DNA of 64,000 nt from positions 434,001 to 498,000 of the forward strand of contig NZ_CP015418.1 of NCBI RefSeq assembly GCF_001633165.1. Direction: 5' to 3'. A program made the position numbers and the translations under genes. The notes under the pieces are model-generated. The model did no database searches, was not told the DNA's origin, and saw only the letters and a program-made list of their open reading frames with translations. This document shows positions 10,816-20,059 of the stretch, piece after piece (within the stretch, counting starts at the first letter, position 1; the number at the start of each line of letters is the position of its first letter). This DNA is from Rhodovulum sulfidophilum DSM 1374 (lineage in GTDB: Bacteria > Pseudomonadota > Alphaproteobacteria > Rhodobacterales > Rhodobacteraceae).

Positions 10816-11331
10816 ATGCGATCGGCACGGATACTGGTTCTTGGAGCGGCGGTGACGGCGGCCTTGGCGGGCTGCAGCCGTGGGGACGACTATCAGCCGA
10901 AACTGATGCACCTGCGTGGCGCCGAGCGCGGCCCGGACGAATTCTCGGTCGTTCCCAACAAGCCGCTGCAAATGCCCAAGGACATGGCGGCGCTGCCGGC
11001 GCCGACGCCGGGTGGCTCGAACCTCGTCGATCCGACGCCCGAGGCCGATGCCGTGGCCGCTTTGGGCGGCAATATCGCGCGCGGCACCCCCGGCGATGCC
11101 GGGCTTATGGCCCAGGTCAGCCGCTTCGGCGTCGATCCCTCGATCCGCCAGACGCTGGCGCAGGAGGATCTCGACTATCGCCGCAAGCATGACGGCCGGC
11201 TGCTGGAACGCTGGTTCAACGTCACCGTCTATTACAACGCCTATAGCCGCCAGTCGCTCGACCAATATGCCGAGCTGGAACGCTGGCGCGCACGCGGCGT
11301 GCGCAATGTCAGCGCCCCGCCGAAGGACTAG
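10816..11331 (+). CDS. DUF3035-family lipoprotein
   Basis: A 171-aa predicted outer-membrane or periplasmic lipoprotein. The N-terminus is a signal II peptide with lipobox LAGC near residue 19 and SRG after the cysteine. The mature part (FSVVPNKPLQMPKDMAALPAP and NIARGTP) has the DUF3035 look, proline-rich at first and charged later. GAAGGGG precedes ATG 10816. It lies between lspA and two M16 genes, a frequent arrangement in Rhodobacteraceae that suggests an envelope quality-control role, which is inference. Confidence 0.8.
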   Translation: MRSARILVLGAAVTAALAGCSRGDDYQPKLMHLRGAERGPDEFSVVPNKPLQMPKDMAALPAPTPGGSNLVDPTPEADAVAALGGNIARGTPGDAGLMAQVSRFGVDPSIRQTLAQEDLDYRRKHDGRLLERWFNVTVYYNAYSRQSLDQYAELERWRARGVRNVSAPPKD

Positions 11332-11451
11332 GCCGACAGACGATCCCGCAAGACGAGCGATCCCGCCTGCTCACATCTGCGTGGCGCCGGTTGCAAACCC
11401 CGGGCGCCGCGGTAGCTTGCCTCGAGCCGCTGACCCGAGGAGAGACAAGCG

Positions 11452-12834
11452 ATGATGCCGATCCGGCTGGCCGTCCTGGCCCTGATCGCGACGGCCGGGA
11501 TTGCCCGTGCCGAAAAGGTGACCGATTTCACGCTGCAGAATGGCATGGAGGTGGTGGTGATCGAGGATCACCGCGCCCCGGTCGTGGTGCAGATGGTCTG
11601 GTACAAGGTCGGTGCCGCCGACGAACCGCCCGGCAAGTCCGGGATCGCGCATTTCCTGGAACATCTGATGTTCAAGGGCACCGATGCGGTCGGCCCGGGC
11701 GATTTCTCGAAGATCGTCGAGGAAAACGGCGGGTCCGACAACGCCTTCACCTCCTGGGATTACACCGCCTATTTCCAGCGTGTCGCCGCCGACCGGCTGG
11801 ATCTGATGATGCAGATCGAGGCCGACCGGATGACCGGCCTCAAGCTCTCGGAAGAGGATGTCGCGACCGAACGCAACGTGATCCTCGAGGAACGCAACCA
11901 GCGCACCGAGAACGACCCCGGCGCGCTGTTTTCCGAACAGCGCCGCGCCGCGCAGTATCTGAACCACCCTTACGGCATCCCGATCATCGGTTGGCGCCAC
12001 GAGATGGAGGGGCTGAGCCGGGCCGATGCGCTGTCCTATTACCGCACCTATTACGCGCCCAACAACGCGGTGCTGGTGGTCGCGGGCGATGTCGAGCCCG
12101 ACGCGGTCAAGGAGATGGCCGAAGCCCATTACGGCCCACTGGCGCCCTCCGAAACCCTGCCGCCCCGCCTGCGCCCGCAGGAGCCGCCGCAACTGGCCGC
12201 CCGGCATCTGACCTATGACGATCCGCGCGTCGCCCAGCCCTATGTGATCCGCACCTATCTGGCGCCCGAACGCGACCCGGGCGACCAGAAACAGGCCGCC
12301 GCGCTGACCTACCTGGCCGAGATCCTCGGCGGTTCGGGCACCAATTCGGTGCTCAGCGACAAGCTGCAATTCGACAGCCGCACCGCGATCTACAGCTCGG
12401 CCTTCTATAACGGGCTGTCGCTCGACAAGACCACCTTCGGCTTCGTGGTGATGCCCGCCGAGGGCGTGTCGCTGGGCGAGGCCGAGGCCGGGCTCGACCG
12501 CGCGCTGGCGGAATTCCTCGACCAGGGCGTCGATCCGGCGCTGTTCGAAAGCATCAAGACCCAGCTGCGCGCCTCGGAAATCTATGCCCGCGACAATATC
12601 CAGGGGCTGGCCCGGCGCTATGGCGCGGCGCTCGCGGTCGGCATGAGCGTCGAGGATGTGCAATCCTGGCCCGAGGTCCTGCAGGAGGTCACGCCCGAGG
12701 ACGTGATGGAGGCCGCGCGTGCCGTGCTCGACCCGCGGACCTCGGTCACCGGCTGGCTCGAAACCCCGCCCGGCGTCGCGCCCTCCGACGCGCCCGCCAC
12801 GATTCCCACGGGCTCGCAGGAGGTGACCCAATGA
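11452..12834 (+). CDS. M16 zinc metallopeptidase, catalytic subunit, periplasmic
   Basis: A 460-aa protein with a Sec signal (MPIRLAVLALIATAGIARA) and the inverted zinc motif HFLEHLMFKGT (HxxEH), followed about 75 residues later by the third ligand Glu in ERNVILEERNQ. Two M16 repeats are visible. GAGGAG lies upstream of tandem ATGs 11452/11455. Its stop overlaps the start of a second M16 gene by four bases, as expected for a two-subunit M16B peptidase. Confidence 0.93.
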   Translation: MMPIRLAVLALIATAGIARAEKVTDFTLQNGMEVVVIEDHRAPVVVQMVWYKVGAADEPPGKSGIAHFLEHLMFKGTDAVGPGDFSKIVEENGGSDNAFTSWDYTAYFQRVAADRLDLMMQIEADRMTGLKLSEEDVATERNVILEERNQRTENDPGALFSEQRRAAQYLNHPYGIPIIGWRHEMEGLSRADALSYYRTYYAPNNAVLVVAGDVEPDAVKEMAEAHYGPLAPSETLPPRLRPQEPPQLAARHLTYDDPRVAQPYVIRTYLAPERDPGDQKQAAALTYLAEILGGSGTNSVLSDKLQFDSRTAIYSSAFYNGLSLDKTTFGFVVMPAEGVSLGEAEAGLDRALAEFLDQGVDPALFESIKTQLRASEIYARDNIQGLARRYGAALAVGMSVEDVQSWPEVLQEVTPEDVMEAARAVLDPRTSVTGWLETPPGVAPSDAPATIPTGSQEVTQ

Positions 12835-14147
12835 TCCGCGCCGTCTTCAGCAGCCTTGCCTTCGTCCTTCTCGCAGCGCTGCCGCTGCGGGCCGAGGTCG
12901 ATATCCAGGAGGTCACCTCGCCCGGCGGCATCCATGCCTGGCTGGTCGAAAGCCACGAGGTGCCCTTCGTCTCGCTCGAGATCCGCTTCCAGGGCGGGGC
13001 GAGCCTAGACGCGCCGGGCAAGCGCGGCGCCATCAACCTGATGACCGGGCTGCTCGAGGAAGGGGCGGGCGAGATGGATGCCCGCGCCTTCGCGCGCGAA
13101 CGCGATGCGCTGGCGGCCAGCTACCGCTTCGATGTGGGCGCGGATTCGCTGGCGGTCTCGGCGCAGATGCTGACCGAGAACCGCGACGAGGCGGTCGGGC
13201 TTCTGCGCCAGGCGCTGGTCGCGCCGCGTTTCGACGAGGAGGCCATCGAGCGGGTGCGGGCGCAGGTGATCTCGGGCATCCGCTCGGATGCGACCGATCC
13301 CAATGCCATCGCGGGCGAGACCTTCGACCGCATGGTCTTCGGCGATCACCCTTATGCCACCCCGATCAGCGGCACCGAGGACAGCGTGAATGCCCTGACC
13401 CGCGACGATCTGGTCGCGGCCCGCGACCGGGTAATCGCCCGCGACCGGCTGTTCGTGGCCGCCGCCGGCGACATCTCGGCCGAGGATCTGGGCAAGCTGC
13501 TCGATGCGCTTCTTGGCGATCTGCCCGAGACCGGCGCGCCGATGCCGGGGCCCGCGCCCCTGAACCTCGAGGGCGGCGTCACGGTGGTGCCCTTCGACAC
13601 GCCGCAATCGGTCGCGACCTTCGGCCAGCGCGGGCTCGACCGCGACGATCCCGACTTCTTCGCCGCCTTCGTGATGAACCAGATCCTCGGCGGCGGCGGC
13701 TTCGGCGCCCGGCTGATGGAAGAGGTCCGGGTCAAGCGCGGGCTGACCTATGGCGTCTATTCCTACCTGATGCCGATGGATCATGCCGCGCTGATCATGG
13801 GCGGGGTGGCCTCGGGCAATGACAAGATCGCCGAGGCGGTCGAGGTGATCCGGGCCGAATGGGCGCGGATGGCCGAGGCGGGCGCGACCCAGGAGGAGCT
13901 CGACAAGGTCAAGACCTACCTGACCGGCGCCTATCCGCTGCGCTTCGACGGCAATGCCCCGATCGCGCGCATTCTCGTCGGCATGCAGATGGAGGGGCTG
14001 ACGCCCGATTACGTCAAGACCCGCAACGACAGGATCCGCGCGGTGACGCTTGACGATGTCCGCCAGGTGGCGGCCGAATTGCTCGATCCGGCGCATCTGC
14101 AATTCGTCGTGGTGGGCCAGCCGCAGGGGCTTCGGACCACCAACTGA
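12831..14147 (+). CDS. M16-family protein without zinc motif (non-catalytic partner)
   Basis: A 438-aa secreted paralogue of the preceding gene, with signal MIRAVFSSLAFVLLAALPLRA. The position of HxxEH is occupied by INLMTGLLEEG, so zinc ligands are absent, while the substrate-binding arginine/tyrosine segment RVKRGLTYGVYSYL is kept. This matches the glycine-rich, non-catalytic subunit of M16B heterodimers. ATGA overlap with the upstream gene indicates translational coupling. Substrates are unknown. Confidence 0.92.
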   Translation: MIRAVFSSLAFVLLAALPLRAEVDIQEVTSPGGIHAWLVESHEVPFVSLEIRFQGGASLDAPGKRGAINLMTGLLEEGAGEMDARAFARERDALAASYRFDVGADSLAVSAQMLTENRDEAVGLLRQALVAPRFDEEAIERVRAQVISGIRSDATDPNAIAGETFDRMVFGDHPYATPISGTEDSVNALTRDDLVAARDRVIARDRLFVAAAGDISAEDLGKLLDALLGDLPETGAPMPGPAPLNLEGGVTVVPFDTPQSVATFGQRGLDRDDPDFFAAFVMNQILGGGGFGARLMEEVRVKRGLTYGVYSYLMPMDHAALIMGGVASGNDKIAEAVEVIRAEWARMAEAGATQEELDKVKTYLTGAYPLRFDGNAPIARILVGMQMEGLTPDYVKTRNDRIRAVTLDDVRQVAAELLDPAHLQFVVVGQPQGLRTTN

Positions 14148-14189
14148 GCCCATGGTCGAATCGGCGGGGGGCGTGCTAGAAATTGTGGC

Positions 14190-16064
14190 ATGACCTCCCC
14201 CGCCCCCAACATTCACCGTGATATCCCCAGAATTCGTCAGCTTGACGAGGCCGCCATCAACCGCATCGCTGCGGGCGAGGTGGTCGAGCGTCCGGCCTCG
14301 GCCGTCAAGGAGCTGGTCGAGAACGCCATCGATGCCGGCGCGCGACGGATCGAGGTCGCCTATGCCCAGGGTGGCAAGGGGCTGATCCGCGTCACCGACG
14401 ATGGCTGGGGGATGGCGGCCGAGGATCTGCCGCTGGCGCTGTCGCGCCATGCCACCTCGAAGATCGACGGCTCGGACCTGCTCGACATCCGCAGTTTCGG
14501 CTTTCGCGGCGAGGCGCTGCCCTCGCTGGGCGCGGTCGGACGGCTGACCATCACCTCGCGCCGCGAGGGCGCCGAGGCCGTGCGGATCGCGGTGACCGGC
14601 GGTGCGCCCGGGCCGGTGACGCCCGCCGCGCTGAACCGCGGAACCGTGGTCGAGCTGCGCGACCTGTTCTTCGCGACGCCCGCGCGGCTCAAGTTCCTGC
14701 GCAGCGACCGGGCCGAGGCCCAGGCCATCGGCGATGTGGTCCGGCGGCTGTCGCTGGCCGAGCCGCTGGTGGGCTTCACCCTGCGCGATGTCAGCGATGG
14801 CGGCGAGGGGCGGGTGCTGTTCCGCGCCGATGCCGGGACCGGCGATCTGTTCGACGCGCTTTACGGCCGGGTGATCTCGGTCCTGGGCCGCGACTTCGCC
14901 GAGAATGCGCTGCGGATCGAGGCCGAGCGCGATGGCTTTGCCCTGACCGGCTTTGCTGCCCTGCCGACCTATTCGCGCGGGGCCGCGGTGGCGCAGTTCT
15001 TCTTCGTCAATGGCCGCCCGGTCCGCGACAAGCAGCTGCTGGGGGCGCTGCGCGCGGCCTATATGGACGTGCTCAGCCGCGACCGGCATCCGGCGGCGGC
15101 GCTGTTCATCGATTGCGATCCGCATCTGGTCGACGTCAACGTCCATCCCGCCAAGGCCGAGGTCCGCTTCCGCGAGCCGGGCATCGTGCGCGGGCTGATC
15201 GTCTCGGCGCTGCGCCATGCGCTGGCCGGGGCCGGGCACCGCGCCTCGAGCACGGTGGCGGGCGCCACGCTGGGCGCGATGCGGCCAGAGCCTTCCGGCC
15301 CGCCCCGGGTCTACCAGATGGACCGGCCCTCGCCCCGCGCGCTGAGCATGTCCCATGCCGCCCAGGCCCCCGCCATGCCGTTCGAAGCGCCCTCCCAGGC
15401 CCCGCCCGAGGCACCGCTGGCCGAAGGCTTTGCCGATCCCTCGGCGCGGTTCGAGGCGGCCGAGCCCGCCCCCGGGGCCGAGGCGCTGCCGCTGGGCGCG
15501 GCGCGGGCGCAGCTGCATGAGAACTACATCATCGCCCAGACCGAGCGCGGCATGGTCATCGTCGATCAGCATGCCGCCCATGAACGGCTGGTCTATGAGA
15601 AGCTGAAACGCCAGATGGCCGAGCGGGGCGTCGCGGCGCAGGCGCTGCTGATCCCCGAAATCGTCGAGCTTTCCGAAGGCGACATCGCCCGGCTGATGGA
15701 ACACGACGCCGATCTGACCCGCATGGGCCTGAGTGTCGAGCCCTTCGGCCCCGGTGCCATCGCGGTGCGCGAGACGCCAGCTCTGCTGGGCGAGGTCGAT
15801 GCCGGGGCGCTGATCCGCGACATCCTCGACGAACTGGCCGATCAGGGCGACAGCCAGACCCTGCAGGCGCGGCTCGATGCGATCCTCAGCCGGGTGGCCT
15901 GCCATGGCTCGATCCGCTCGGGGCGGCGGATGCGCGCCGACGAGATGAACGCGCTGCTGCGCGAGATGGAGGCGACGCCGCTTTCGGGCCAGTGCAATCA
16001 CGGCCGCCCCACCTATGTCGAGCTGAGGCTGTCCGACATCGAGCGGCTGTTCGGGCGCACATGA
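14190..16064 (+). CDS. mutL: DNA mismatch repair protein MutL
   Basis: GHKL ATPase that couples MutS mismatch recognition to strand incision, 624 aa. The N-terminal ATPase motifs are INRIAAGEVVERPASAVKEL, VTDDGWGM and FGFRGEALPSL. A proline/alanine-rich linker at about 345-435 joins a C-terminal dimerisation domain. This domain contains DQHAAHERLVYE, which fits the endonuclease motif DQHA-x2-E-x4-E, plus CHGSIRSG and QCNHGRPT. It is therefore an incising MutL, as expected outside gammaproteobacteria with MutH. It overlaps rmuC by four bases. Confidence 0.96.
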   Translation: MTSPAPNIHRDIPRIRQLDEAAINRIAAGEVVERPASAVKELVENAIDAGARRIEVAYAQGGKGLIRVTDDGWGMAAEDLPLALSRHATSKIDGSDLLDIRSFGFRGEALPSLGAVGRLTITSRREGAEAVRIAVTGGAPGPVTPAALNRGTVVELRDLFFATPARLKFLRSDRAEAQAIGDVVRRLSLAEPLVGFTLRDVSDGGEGRVLFRADAGTGDLFDALYGRVISVLGRDFAENALRIEAERDGFALTGFAALPTYSRGAAVAQFFFVNGRPVRDKQLLGALRAAYMDVLSRDRHPAAALFIDCDPHLVDVNVHPAKAEVRFREPGIVRGLIVSALRHALAGAGHRASSTVAGATLGAMRPEPSGPPRVYQMDRPSPRALSMSHAAQAPAMPFEAPSQAPPEAPLAEGFADPSARFEAAEPAPGAEALPLGAARAQLHENYIIAQTERGMVIVDQHAAHERLVYEKLKRQMAERGVAAQALLIPEIVELSEGDIARLMEHDADLTRMGLSVEPFGPGAIAVRETPALLGEVDAGALIRDILDELADQGDSQTLQARLDAILSRVACHGSIRSGRRMRADEMNALLREMEATPLSGQCNHGRPTYVELRLSDIERLFGRT

Positions 16065-17233
16065 TCGAGGTCTTCGGCAGGGCCCATGCCTGGGACGACC
16101 CAATGGTGCTGGCGGCCGGTGGGGCGGCAGCGCTGATCCTCCTGGTGCTGGGGCTTCTGATCTCGGCGGTGCGCCGGGCCGGGCGCTCGGCCGAGATGGC
16201 CGCGCCGCTGATCTACCAGATGGACCGGCTGACGCGGCGGGTCGATCAGCTGGGCGAGGGGCAGCAGCGGCTGGCGGGCGGGCTGACCCATGTGTCCGAG
16301 GCGCAGGCGGCCTCGCAGGCCAACATGCTGCGGCTGATGGAAAGCCGTCTGGCCGAGGTCGGCGAGCAGATGAACCGCAATCTCGAAGGCGCCTCGCGCC
16401 GCACCGCGCTGTCGCTGGGCGAATTGCAGCAGCGGCTGGCCACCATCGACCGGGCGCAGGAAAACATCGAGAAGCTGTCGGGCAATGTGCTGTCGCTGCA
16501 GGACATCCTGTCGAACAAGCAGACCCGGGGCGCCTTCGGCGAGATCCAGCTGGCCGATATCGTCGGCAAGGCGCTTCCCAAGGACAGCTATGTGCTGCAG
16601 GCGACGCTGTCGAACGGGCGGCGCGCCGATTGCCTGATCCGGCTGCCGAAGCCGCCCGGGCCCATCGTGGTCGATTCGAAATTTCCGCTGGAAGCCTATG
16701 AGGCGTTGCGCCGGGCCGAGACCCAATGGGACCGGCAGGAGGCCGTGCGCGCCTTCAAGACCTCGGTCCGGGCCCATATCCGGGCGATCTCGCAGAAATA
16801 CATCATCGCCGAAGAGACCGCCGACGGGGCGCTGATGTTCCTGCCCTCCGAGGCGGTCTATGCCGAGTTGCACGCCAATTTCCCCGACCTCGTGCGCGAG
16901 AGCTTCGAGGCGCGGGTCTGGATCGTGTCGCCCACCACCTGCATGGCGACGCTGAACACGATGCGGGCGATCCTCAAGGATGCGCGGATGCGCGATCAGG
17001 CCGGGGCGATCCGCAAGACGCTGAAACTGCTGCACCGCGATGTCGAGCTGGTGGCCGAGCGGGTCGACCGGCTGACCACCCATTTCGGCCAGGCCCGCGC
17101 CGATCTGGAAGGCATCGGCCTTGCCGCCGAGCGCGCGGGCAAGCGCGCGGCCCGGTTGGACAATCTCGATTTCGAGGATCTCGGCGCCGATCAGGACGAG
17201 ATGATGCCCCGCCTGCCGGGGGCGGCGGAATAG
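16061..17233 (+). CDS. rmuC: DNA recombination protein RmuC family
   Basis: A 390-aa protein with an N-terminal membrane helix (MVLAAGGAAALILLVLGLLI), a long coiled coil (about residues 50-160) and the RmuC nuclease-like core: SNKQTRGAFGEIQLADIV, VVDSKFPLEAYEAL, QKYIIAEETADGALMFLPSE and VWIVSPTTCMATLNTMR. RmuC limits inversions and recombination between repeats. ATG 16061 overlaps the mutL stop (ATGA), so the two repair-related genes are coupled. It converges on chrR with a 13-base gap. Confidence 0.9.
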   Translation: MIEVFGRAHAWDDPMVLAAGGAAALILLVLGLLISAVRRAGRSAEMAAPLIYQMDRLTRRVDQLGEGQQRLAGGLTHVSEAQAASQANMLRLMESRLAEVGEQMNRNLEGASRRTALSLGELQQRLATIDRAQENIEKLSGNVLSLQDILSNKQTRGAFGEIQLADIVGKALPKDSYVLQATLSNGRRADCLIRLPKPPGPIVVDSKFPLEAYEALRRAETQWDRQEAVRAFKTSVRAHIRAISQKYIIAEETADGALMFLPSEAVYAELHANFPDLVRESFEARVWIVSPTTCMATLNTMRAILKDARMRDQAGAIRKTLKLLHRDVELVAERVDRLTTHFGQARADLEGIGLAAERAGKRAARLDNLDFEDLGADQDEMMPRLPGAAE

Positions 17234-17246
17234 CGCAGGCCCAGGC

Positions 17247-17912
17247 TCAGATCCCGATGAAGGGCTGGGCCAGGCGCGGCAGGATGCCGCGGAATTTCAG
17301 CGGGGCATCGGTGGCGGCGAGGCAGATGCAATCGGGGCCCGGCGCCGCGACCGGGGTATGGTCGAGATCCTCGCCCGCGACCTCGACATCGCCGCGCCCG
17401 TAGCGCCCGCCGGCATCCTCGAAGGCGCCCTGCAGCACCATCGTCAGCTCCATCCCGCCATGGCCGTGATCGGGCATCGCCATTCCGGCCGGGATGTAGA
17501 GCAGCCGGACGGTGGCATCCTTTTCGGTGGGCAGCACCGCCTGCCGCACCCCGCCGCCGAGCGCGCGCCAATGGACGTCCTGCGCATCGCCGCCGACATA
17601 GTCGCGCAGCGGCATCGGGAAGACCGGATCCGCCGCAGCGTCGGGCTCGGGCGCCGTTACGTGCGTTTCCCCGGGCATGGCCGCGATCCGCCGAAGCGTG
17701 GCGGCAAGGCTGTCCTCGGCCATGGCGGCGGCCGGTTCCTCGGCCTCCAGCACCGCGCCGCCCACCGCCTCGAACCCGGCCAGCCGGGCCCGGCACTCGT
17801 CGCAAAGCGAGACATGGGTCGCGACGACCAGCGAGAAGGCCTCGGGCAGGCTGCCCGCGGCATAGGACATCAGCAGGGCGTCGTTCAGGTGATGGGTGAT
17901 GCGCGTGGTCAT
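17247..17912 (-). CDS. chrR: ChrR-type zinc anti-sigma factor
   Basis: Two-domain anti-sigma factor that holds RpoE inactive until singlet oxygen is sensed. From ATG 17912 (221 aa) the N-terminal ZAS domain has H8, H33, C37 and C40 in the HxxxCxxC arrangement, and the C-terminal cupin has H149, H151, E155 and H185. Spacings match R. sphaeroides ChrR ligands H6/H31/C35/C38 and H141/H143/E147/H177 by constant offsets. A cysteine pair in DCICLAA is also kept. AGGAAG lies nine bases upstream; an ATG at 17933 that overlaps the rpoE stop is an alternative. Confidence 0.95.
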   Translation of the reverse strand: MTTRITHHLNDALLMSYAAGSLPEAFSLVVATHVSLCDECRARLAGFEAVGGAVLEAEEPAAAMAEDSLAATLRRIAAMPGETHVTAPEPDAAADPVFPMPLRDYVGGDAQDVHWRALGGGVRQAVLPTEKDATVRLLYIPAGMAMPDHGHGGMELTMVLQGAFEDAGGRYGRGDVEVAGEDLDHTPVAAPGPDCICLAATDAPLKFRGILPRLAQPFIGI

Positions 17913-17929
17913 GGCTCGGGTCGTCTTCC

Positions 17930-18478
17930 TCATGTCATTTCATGGCGCAGGCGGTCCAGCGCCAGCCGGATCCTCGACTTGATCGTGCCAAGCGGCAGAC
18001 CGGTCTCGGCCGCGATCTCGCGATGCGAGAGCTCGCCGAAATAGGCCCGTTCGATCAGCACCCTCTGGGCCTCGGGCAGCGCCTCGAGAGCGCGTCCGAG
18101 CTGTTCGGTTTCCTGTTGCAGCGCGACGGTCTCGGACTGGTCGGGCGCGTGATCCGGCCCCCAGGGCAGATCCTCGGGCTCGGGGCGCCGCTGCTTGCGC
18201 AGCACGTCGATCCGGCGGTTGCGGGCGATGGTGAAGATCCATGTCGCCACGCTGGCCCGTTCCGGGTCGAACAGATGCGCCTTGTGCCAGACCGTCGCCA
18301 TCACCTCCTGCGCGCATTCCTCGGCAAGGGCCTCGTCGGCCCCGGATTTCATCAGGAACGCCTTCACCCGGGGGGCGAAATGCGCGAACAGGCGGGCAAA
18401 GGCGGCCTGGTCCCGCGACGCCCCGATCCGGTCCACACATGTCACCCACTGGGTGTCGGCGGTTTGTCTTTCGGTCAC
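17930..18478 (-). CDS. rpoE: ECF sigma factor RpoE (ECF11, singlet-oxygen response)
   Basis: Group IV sigma factor, about 182 aa. Region 2 is FAPRVKAFLMKSG through ATWIFTIARNRRIDVLRK; region 4 is LPEAQRVLIERAYFGELSHR to GTIKSRIRLALDRLRHEM. GTG 18478 is chosen because GAGG lies eight bases upstream. The next in-frame ATG (18583) coincides with the predicted transcription start and would leave no leader. rpoE ends where chrR begins, the normal sigma/anti-sigma operon. A candidate autoregulated promoter lies at 18588-18617. Confidence 0.93.
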   Translation of the reverse strand: MTERQTADTQWVTCVDRIGASRDQAAFARLFAHFAPRVKAFLMKSGADEALAEECAQEVMATVWHKAHLFDPERASVATWIFTIARNRRIDVLRKQRRPEPEDLPWGPDHAPDQSETVALQQETEQLGRALEALPEAQRVLIERAYFGELSHREIAAETGLPLGTIKSRIRLALDRLRHEMT

Positions 18479-18587
18479 GACTCTTGCCTCGGCAGTGCTG
18501 ACAGGTCCCTCATCGAAGCCAAGATAGGGCGGCAGCGCCCCGGCTTCATCCGGTTTCTGGCTGGCATGCGAGCCGTGCAACATGTCA

Positions 18588-18617
18588 TTGTTACGGGGCA
18601 AGCGGCCGTCCGGATCA
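18588..18617 (-). promoter_or_regulatory. Candidate RpoE (ECF11) promoter for rpoE-chrR
   Basis: On the minus strand TGATCC (18617-18612) is followed after 18 bases by TAACAA (18593-18588). TGATCC is the -35 element known for R. sphaeroides RpoE-dependent promoters; the -10 is a looser match. Predicted transcription would start near 18582, giving a leader of about 105 bases. No equally good site was found on the plus strand for the divergent operon. Confidence 0.55.
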
Positions 18618-18766
18618 CTTTCGGGGGTAAAAATCGCCCGGTCGTGAAATCCGGTCGCAGGAAATCGCCTTGTCCGGTCCCGGGTCGGACAAAGCCGCCC
18701 AGGTGCTGGACAGGGGCCGCCCGAAGCCCATATCCGACCGACGGGACAGACAGGAGCAACAGTCAC

Positions 18767-20059
18767 ATGCCAATCGACAGCGCGGGCGGGCGGCGGCGGA
18801 TCGCCGTGATCGGAGGCGGCATCTCGGGGATGGGCGCCGCACATCTTCTGGCCGAAACGGCCCGGGTGACGCTGTTCGAGGCCGAGGGGCGTCTGGGCGG
18901 CCATGCCCGCACGGTGCTGGCCGGGCGGCATGGCGACCGGCCGGTCGATACCGGCTTCATCGTCTTCAACCGGGTGAATTACCCGCATATGGTGCGGCTG
19001 TTCGAAAAGCTGGGCGTGCCGGTGGCGAAATCCGACATGAGCTTTGGCGCCTCCTTCGATGGCGGGGCCTTCGAATACGGGCTGAAAAACCTGCGCGCGG
19101 TGTTCGCCCAGCCCGCCAATGCGCTGAACCCGCGCTTCTGGGGCATGCTGCGCGATGTCACGCGTTTCAATGCCCGCGCGCTGGACGAGGCCCGCGATCC
19201 GTCGGTGTCCCTGGGCGATTTCCTGGCCGCGCTCGGCACCGGCGACTGGTTCCGCGACCGCTATCTGTTGCCGCTTTCGGGGGCGATCTGGTCGACGCCT
19301 TCGCAGGACATTCTCGATTTTCCGGCCCAGGCGCTGATCCGTTTCTTCGACAATCACGCGCTGCTCAGCACCTCGGGCCAGCATCAGTGGTATACCGTCG
19401 AGGGCGGGTCGGTCGAATATGTGCGCCGGCTCGAGGCGGCGCTGGCCGCGGCCGATGTCGAGATCCGCAAGGCCGCGCCGGTCGAGGCGGTGCGCCGGGG
19501 CGCCGAGGGCGCCGAGATCCGGGCCCGGGGCGGCGCGTGGGAAAGCTTCGACGAGGTGGTCTTCGCGACGCATTCCGATGACAGCCTGGCGATGCTGGCC
19601 GATGCCTCGCCCGAGGAACGCGCCGCGCTGTCGGCGGTGCGCTACCAGCCGAACGAGGCGGTGCTGCATGCCGATCCCTCCTTGATGCCGAAACGCCGCG
19701 CGGTCTGGTCGAGCTGGAACTACACCGAGGAGTCCGGCGCCCGGGCCGACCGCATCGACCTGACTTACTGGATGAATTCGCTGCAGCCGATCCCCGAGGA
19801 CGATCCGCTTTTCGTGACGCTGAATTCGCGGCGGCCGGTCCGCGACGAGTTGATCTATGACACGGCGACGTTCCGGCATCCGGTCTATGACCGGGGCGCG
19901 CTCGAGGCGCAGCAGACGGTGCGGCGGATGAACGGGACCAACCGCACCTGGTTCTGCGGCGCCTGGATGCGGAACGGATTTCACGAGGACGGGCTGGCCA
20001 GCGCGGTGGATGTGGCCGAGGCCATCCAGCGCGGCGGACCCGAGGCGGTGGCGGCATGA
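18767..20059 (+). CDS. FAD-dependent amine-oxidase-like oxidoreductase (RpoE-linked)
   Basis: A 430-aa flavoprotein with the FAD Rossmann motif IAVIGGGISGMGAAHLL and the GG doublet in EGRLGGHARTVL, then VDTGFIVFNRVNYP and a C-terminal WFCGAWMRNGFHEDGL flavin segment. It resembles the protein encoded beside rpoE in R. sphaeroides (RSP_1091 region), where it affects lipid-linked turnover of ChrR. AGGAG lies ten bases before ATG 18767. First of five overlapping genes divergent from rpoE. The likely substrate is an unsaturated or cyclopropane fatty acyl chain, which is inference. Confidence 0.85.
   Translation: MPIDSAGGRRRIAVIGGGISGMGAAHLLAETARVTLFEAEGRLGGHARTVLAGRHGDRPVDTGFIVFNRVNYPHMVRLFEKLGVPVAKSDMSFGASFDGGAFEYGLKNLRAVFAQPANALNPRFWGMLRDVTRFNARALDEARDPSVSLGDFLAALGTGDWFRDRYLLPLSGAIWSTPSQDILDFPAQALIRFFDNHALLSTSGQHQWYTVEGGSVEYVRRLEAALAAADVEIRKAAPVEAVRRGAEGAEIRARGGAWESFDEVVFATHSDDSLAMLADASPEERAALSAVRYQPNEAVLHADPSLMPKRRAVWSSWNYTEESGARADRIDLTYWMNSLQPIPEDDPLFVTLNSRRPVRDELIYDTATFRHPVYDRGALEAQQTVRRMNGTNRTWFCGAWMRNGFHEDGLASAVDVAEAIQRGGPEAVAA

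Noticed and set aside
12831..14147. Second M16 gene as a mutated peptidase or pseudogene
   Set aside because: Loss of HxxEH with retention of the Arg/Tyr segment and an intact signal peptide is the normal state of the non-catalytic partner subunit.
13005..16103. Very long antisense frame (over 1000 codons) opposite the M16 and mutL genes
   Set aside because: It mirrors genuine genes with intact motifs; high third-position GC keeps the opposite frame open. Its translation is rich in R, G and A with no domain pattern. The same holds for antisense frames at 5057-7639, 6160-8676, 8282-10774, 24150-26822, 42239-44488 and 62413-63951.
18581..18583. ATG as the rpoE start
   Set aside because: It overlaps the predicted transcription start of the RpoE-type promoter and would add a non-conserved N-terminal arm; GTG 18478 has its own ribosome site.
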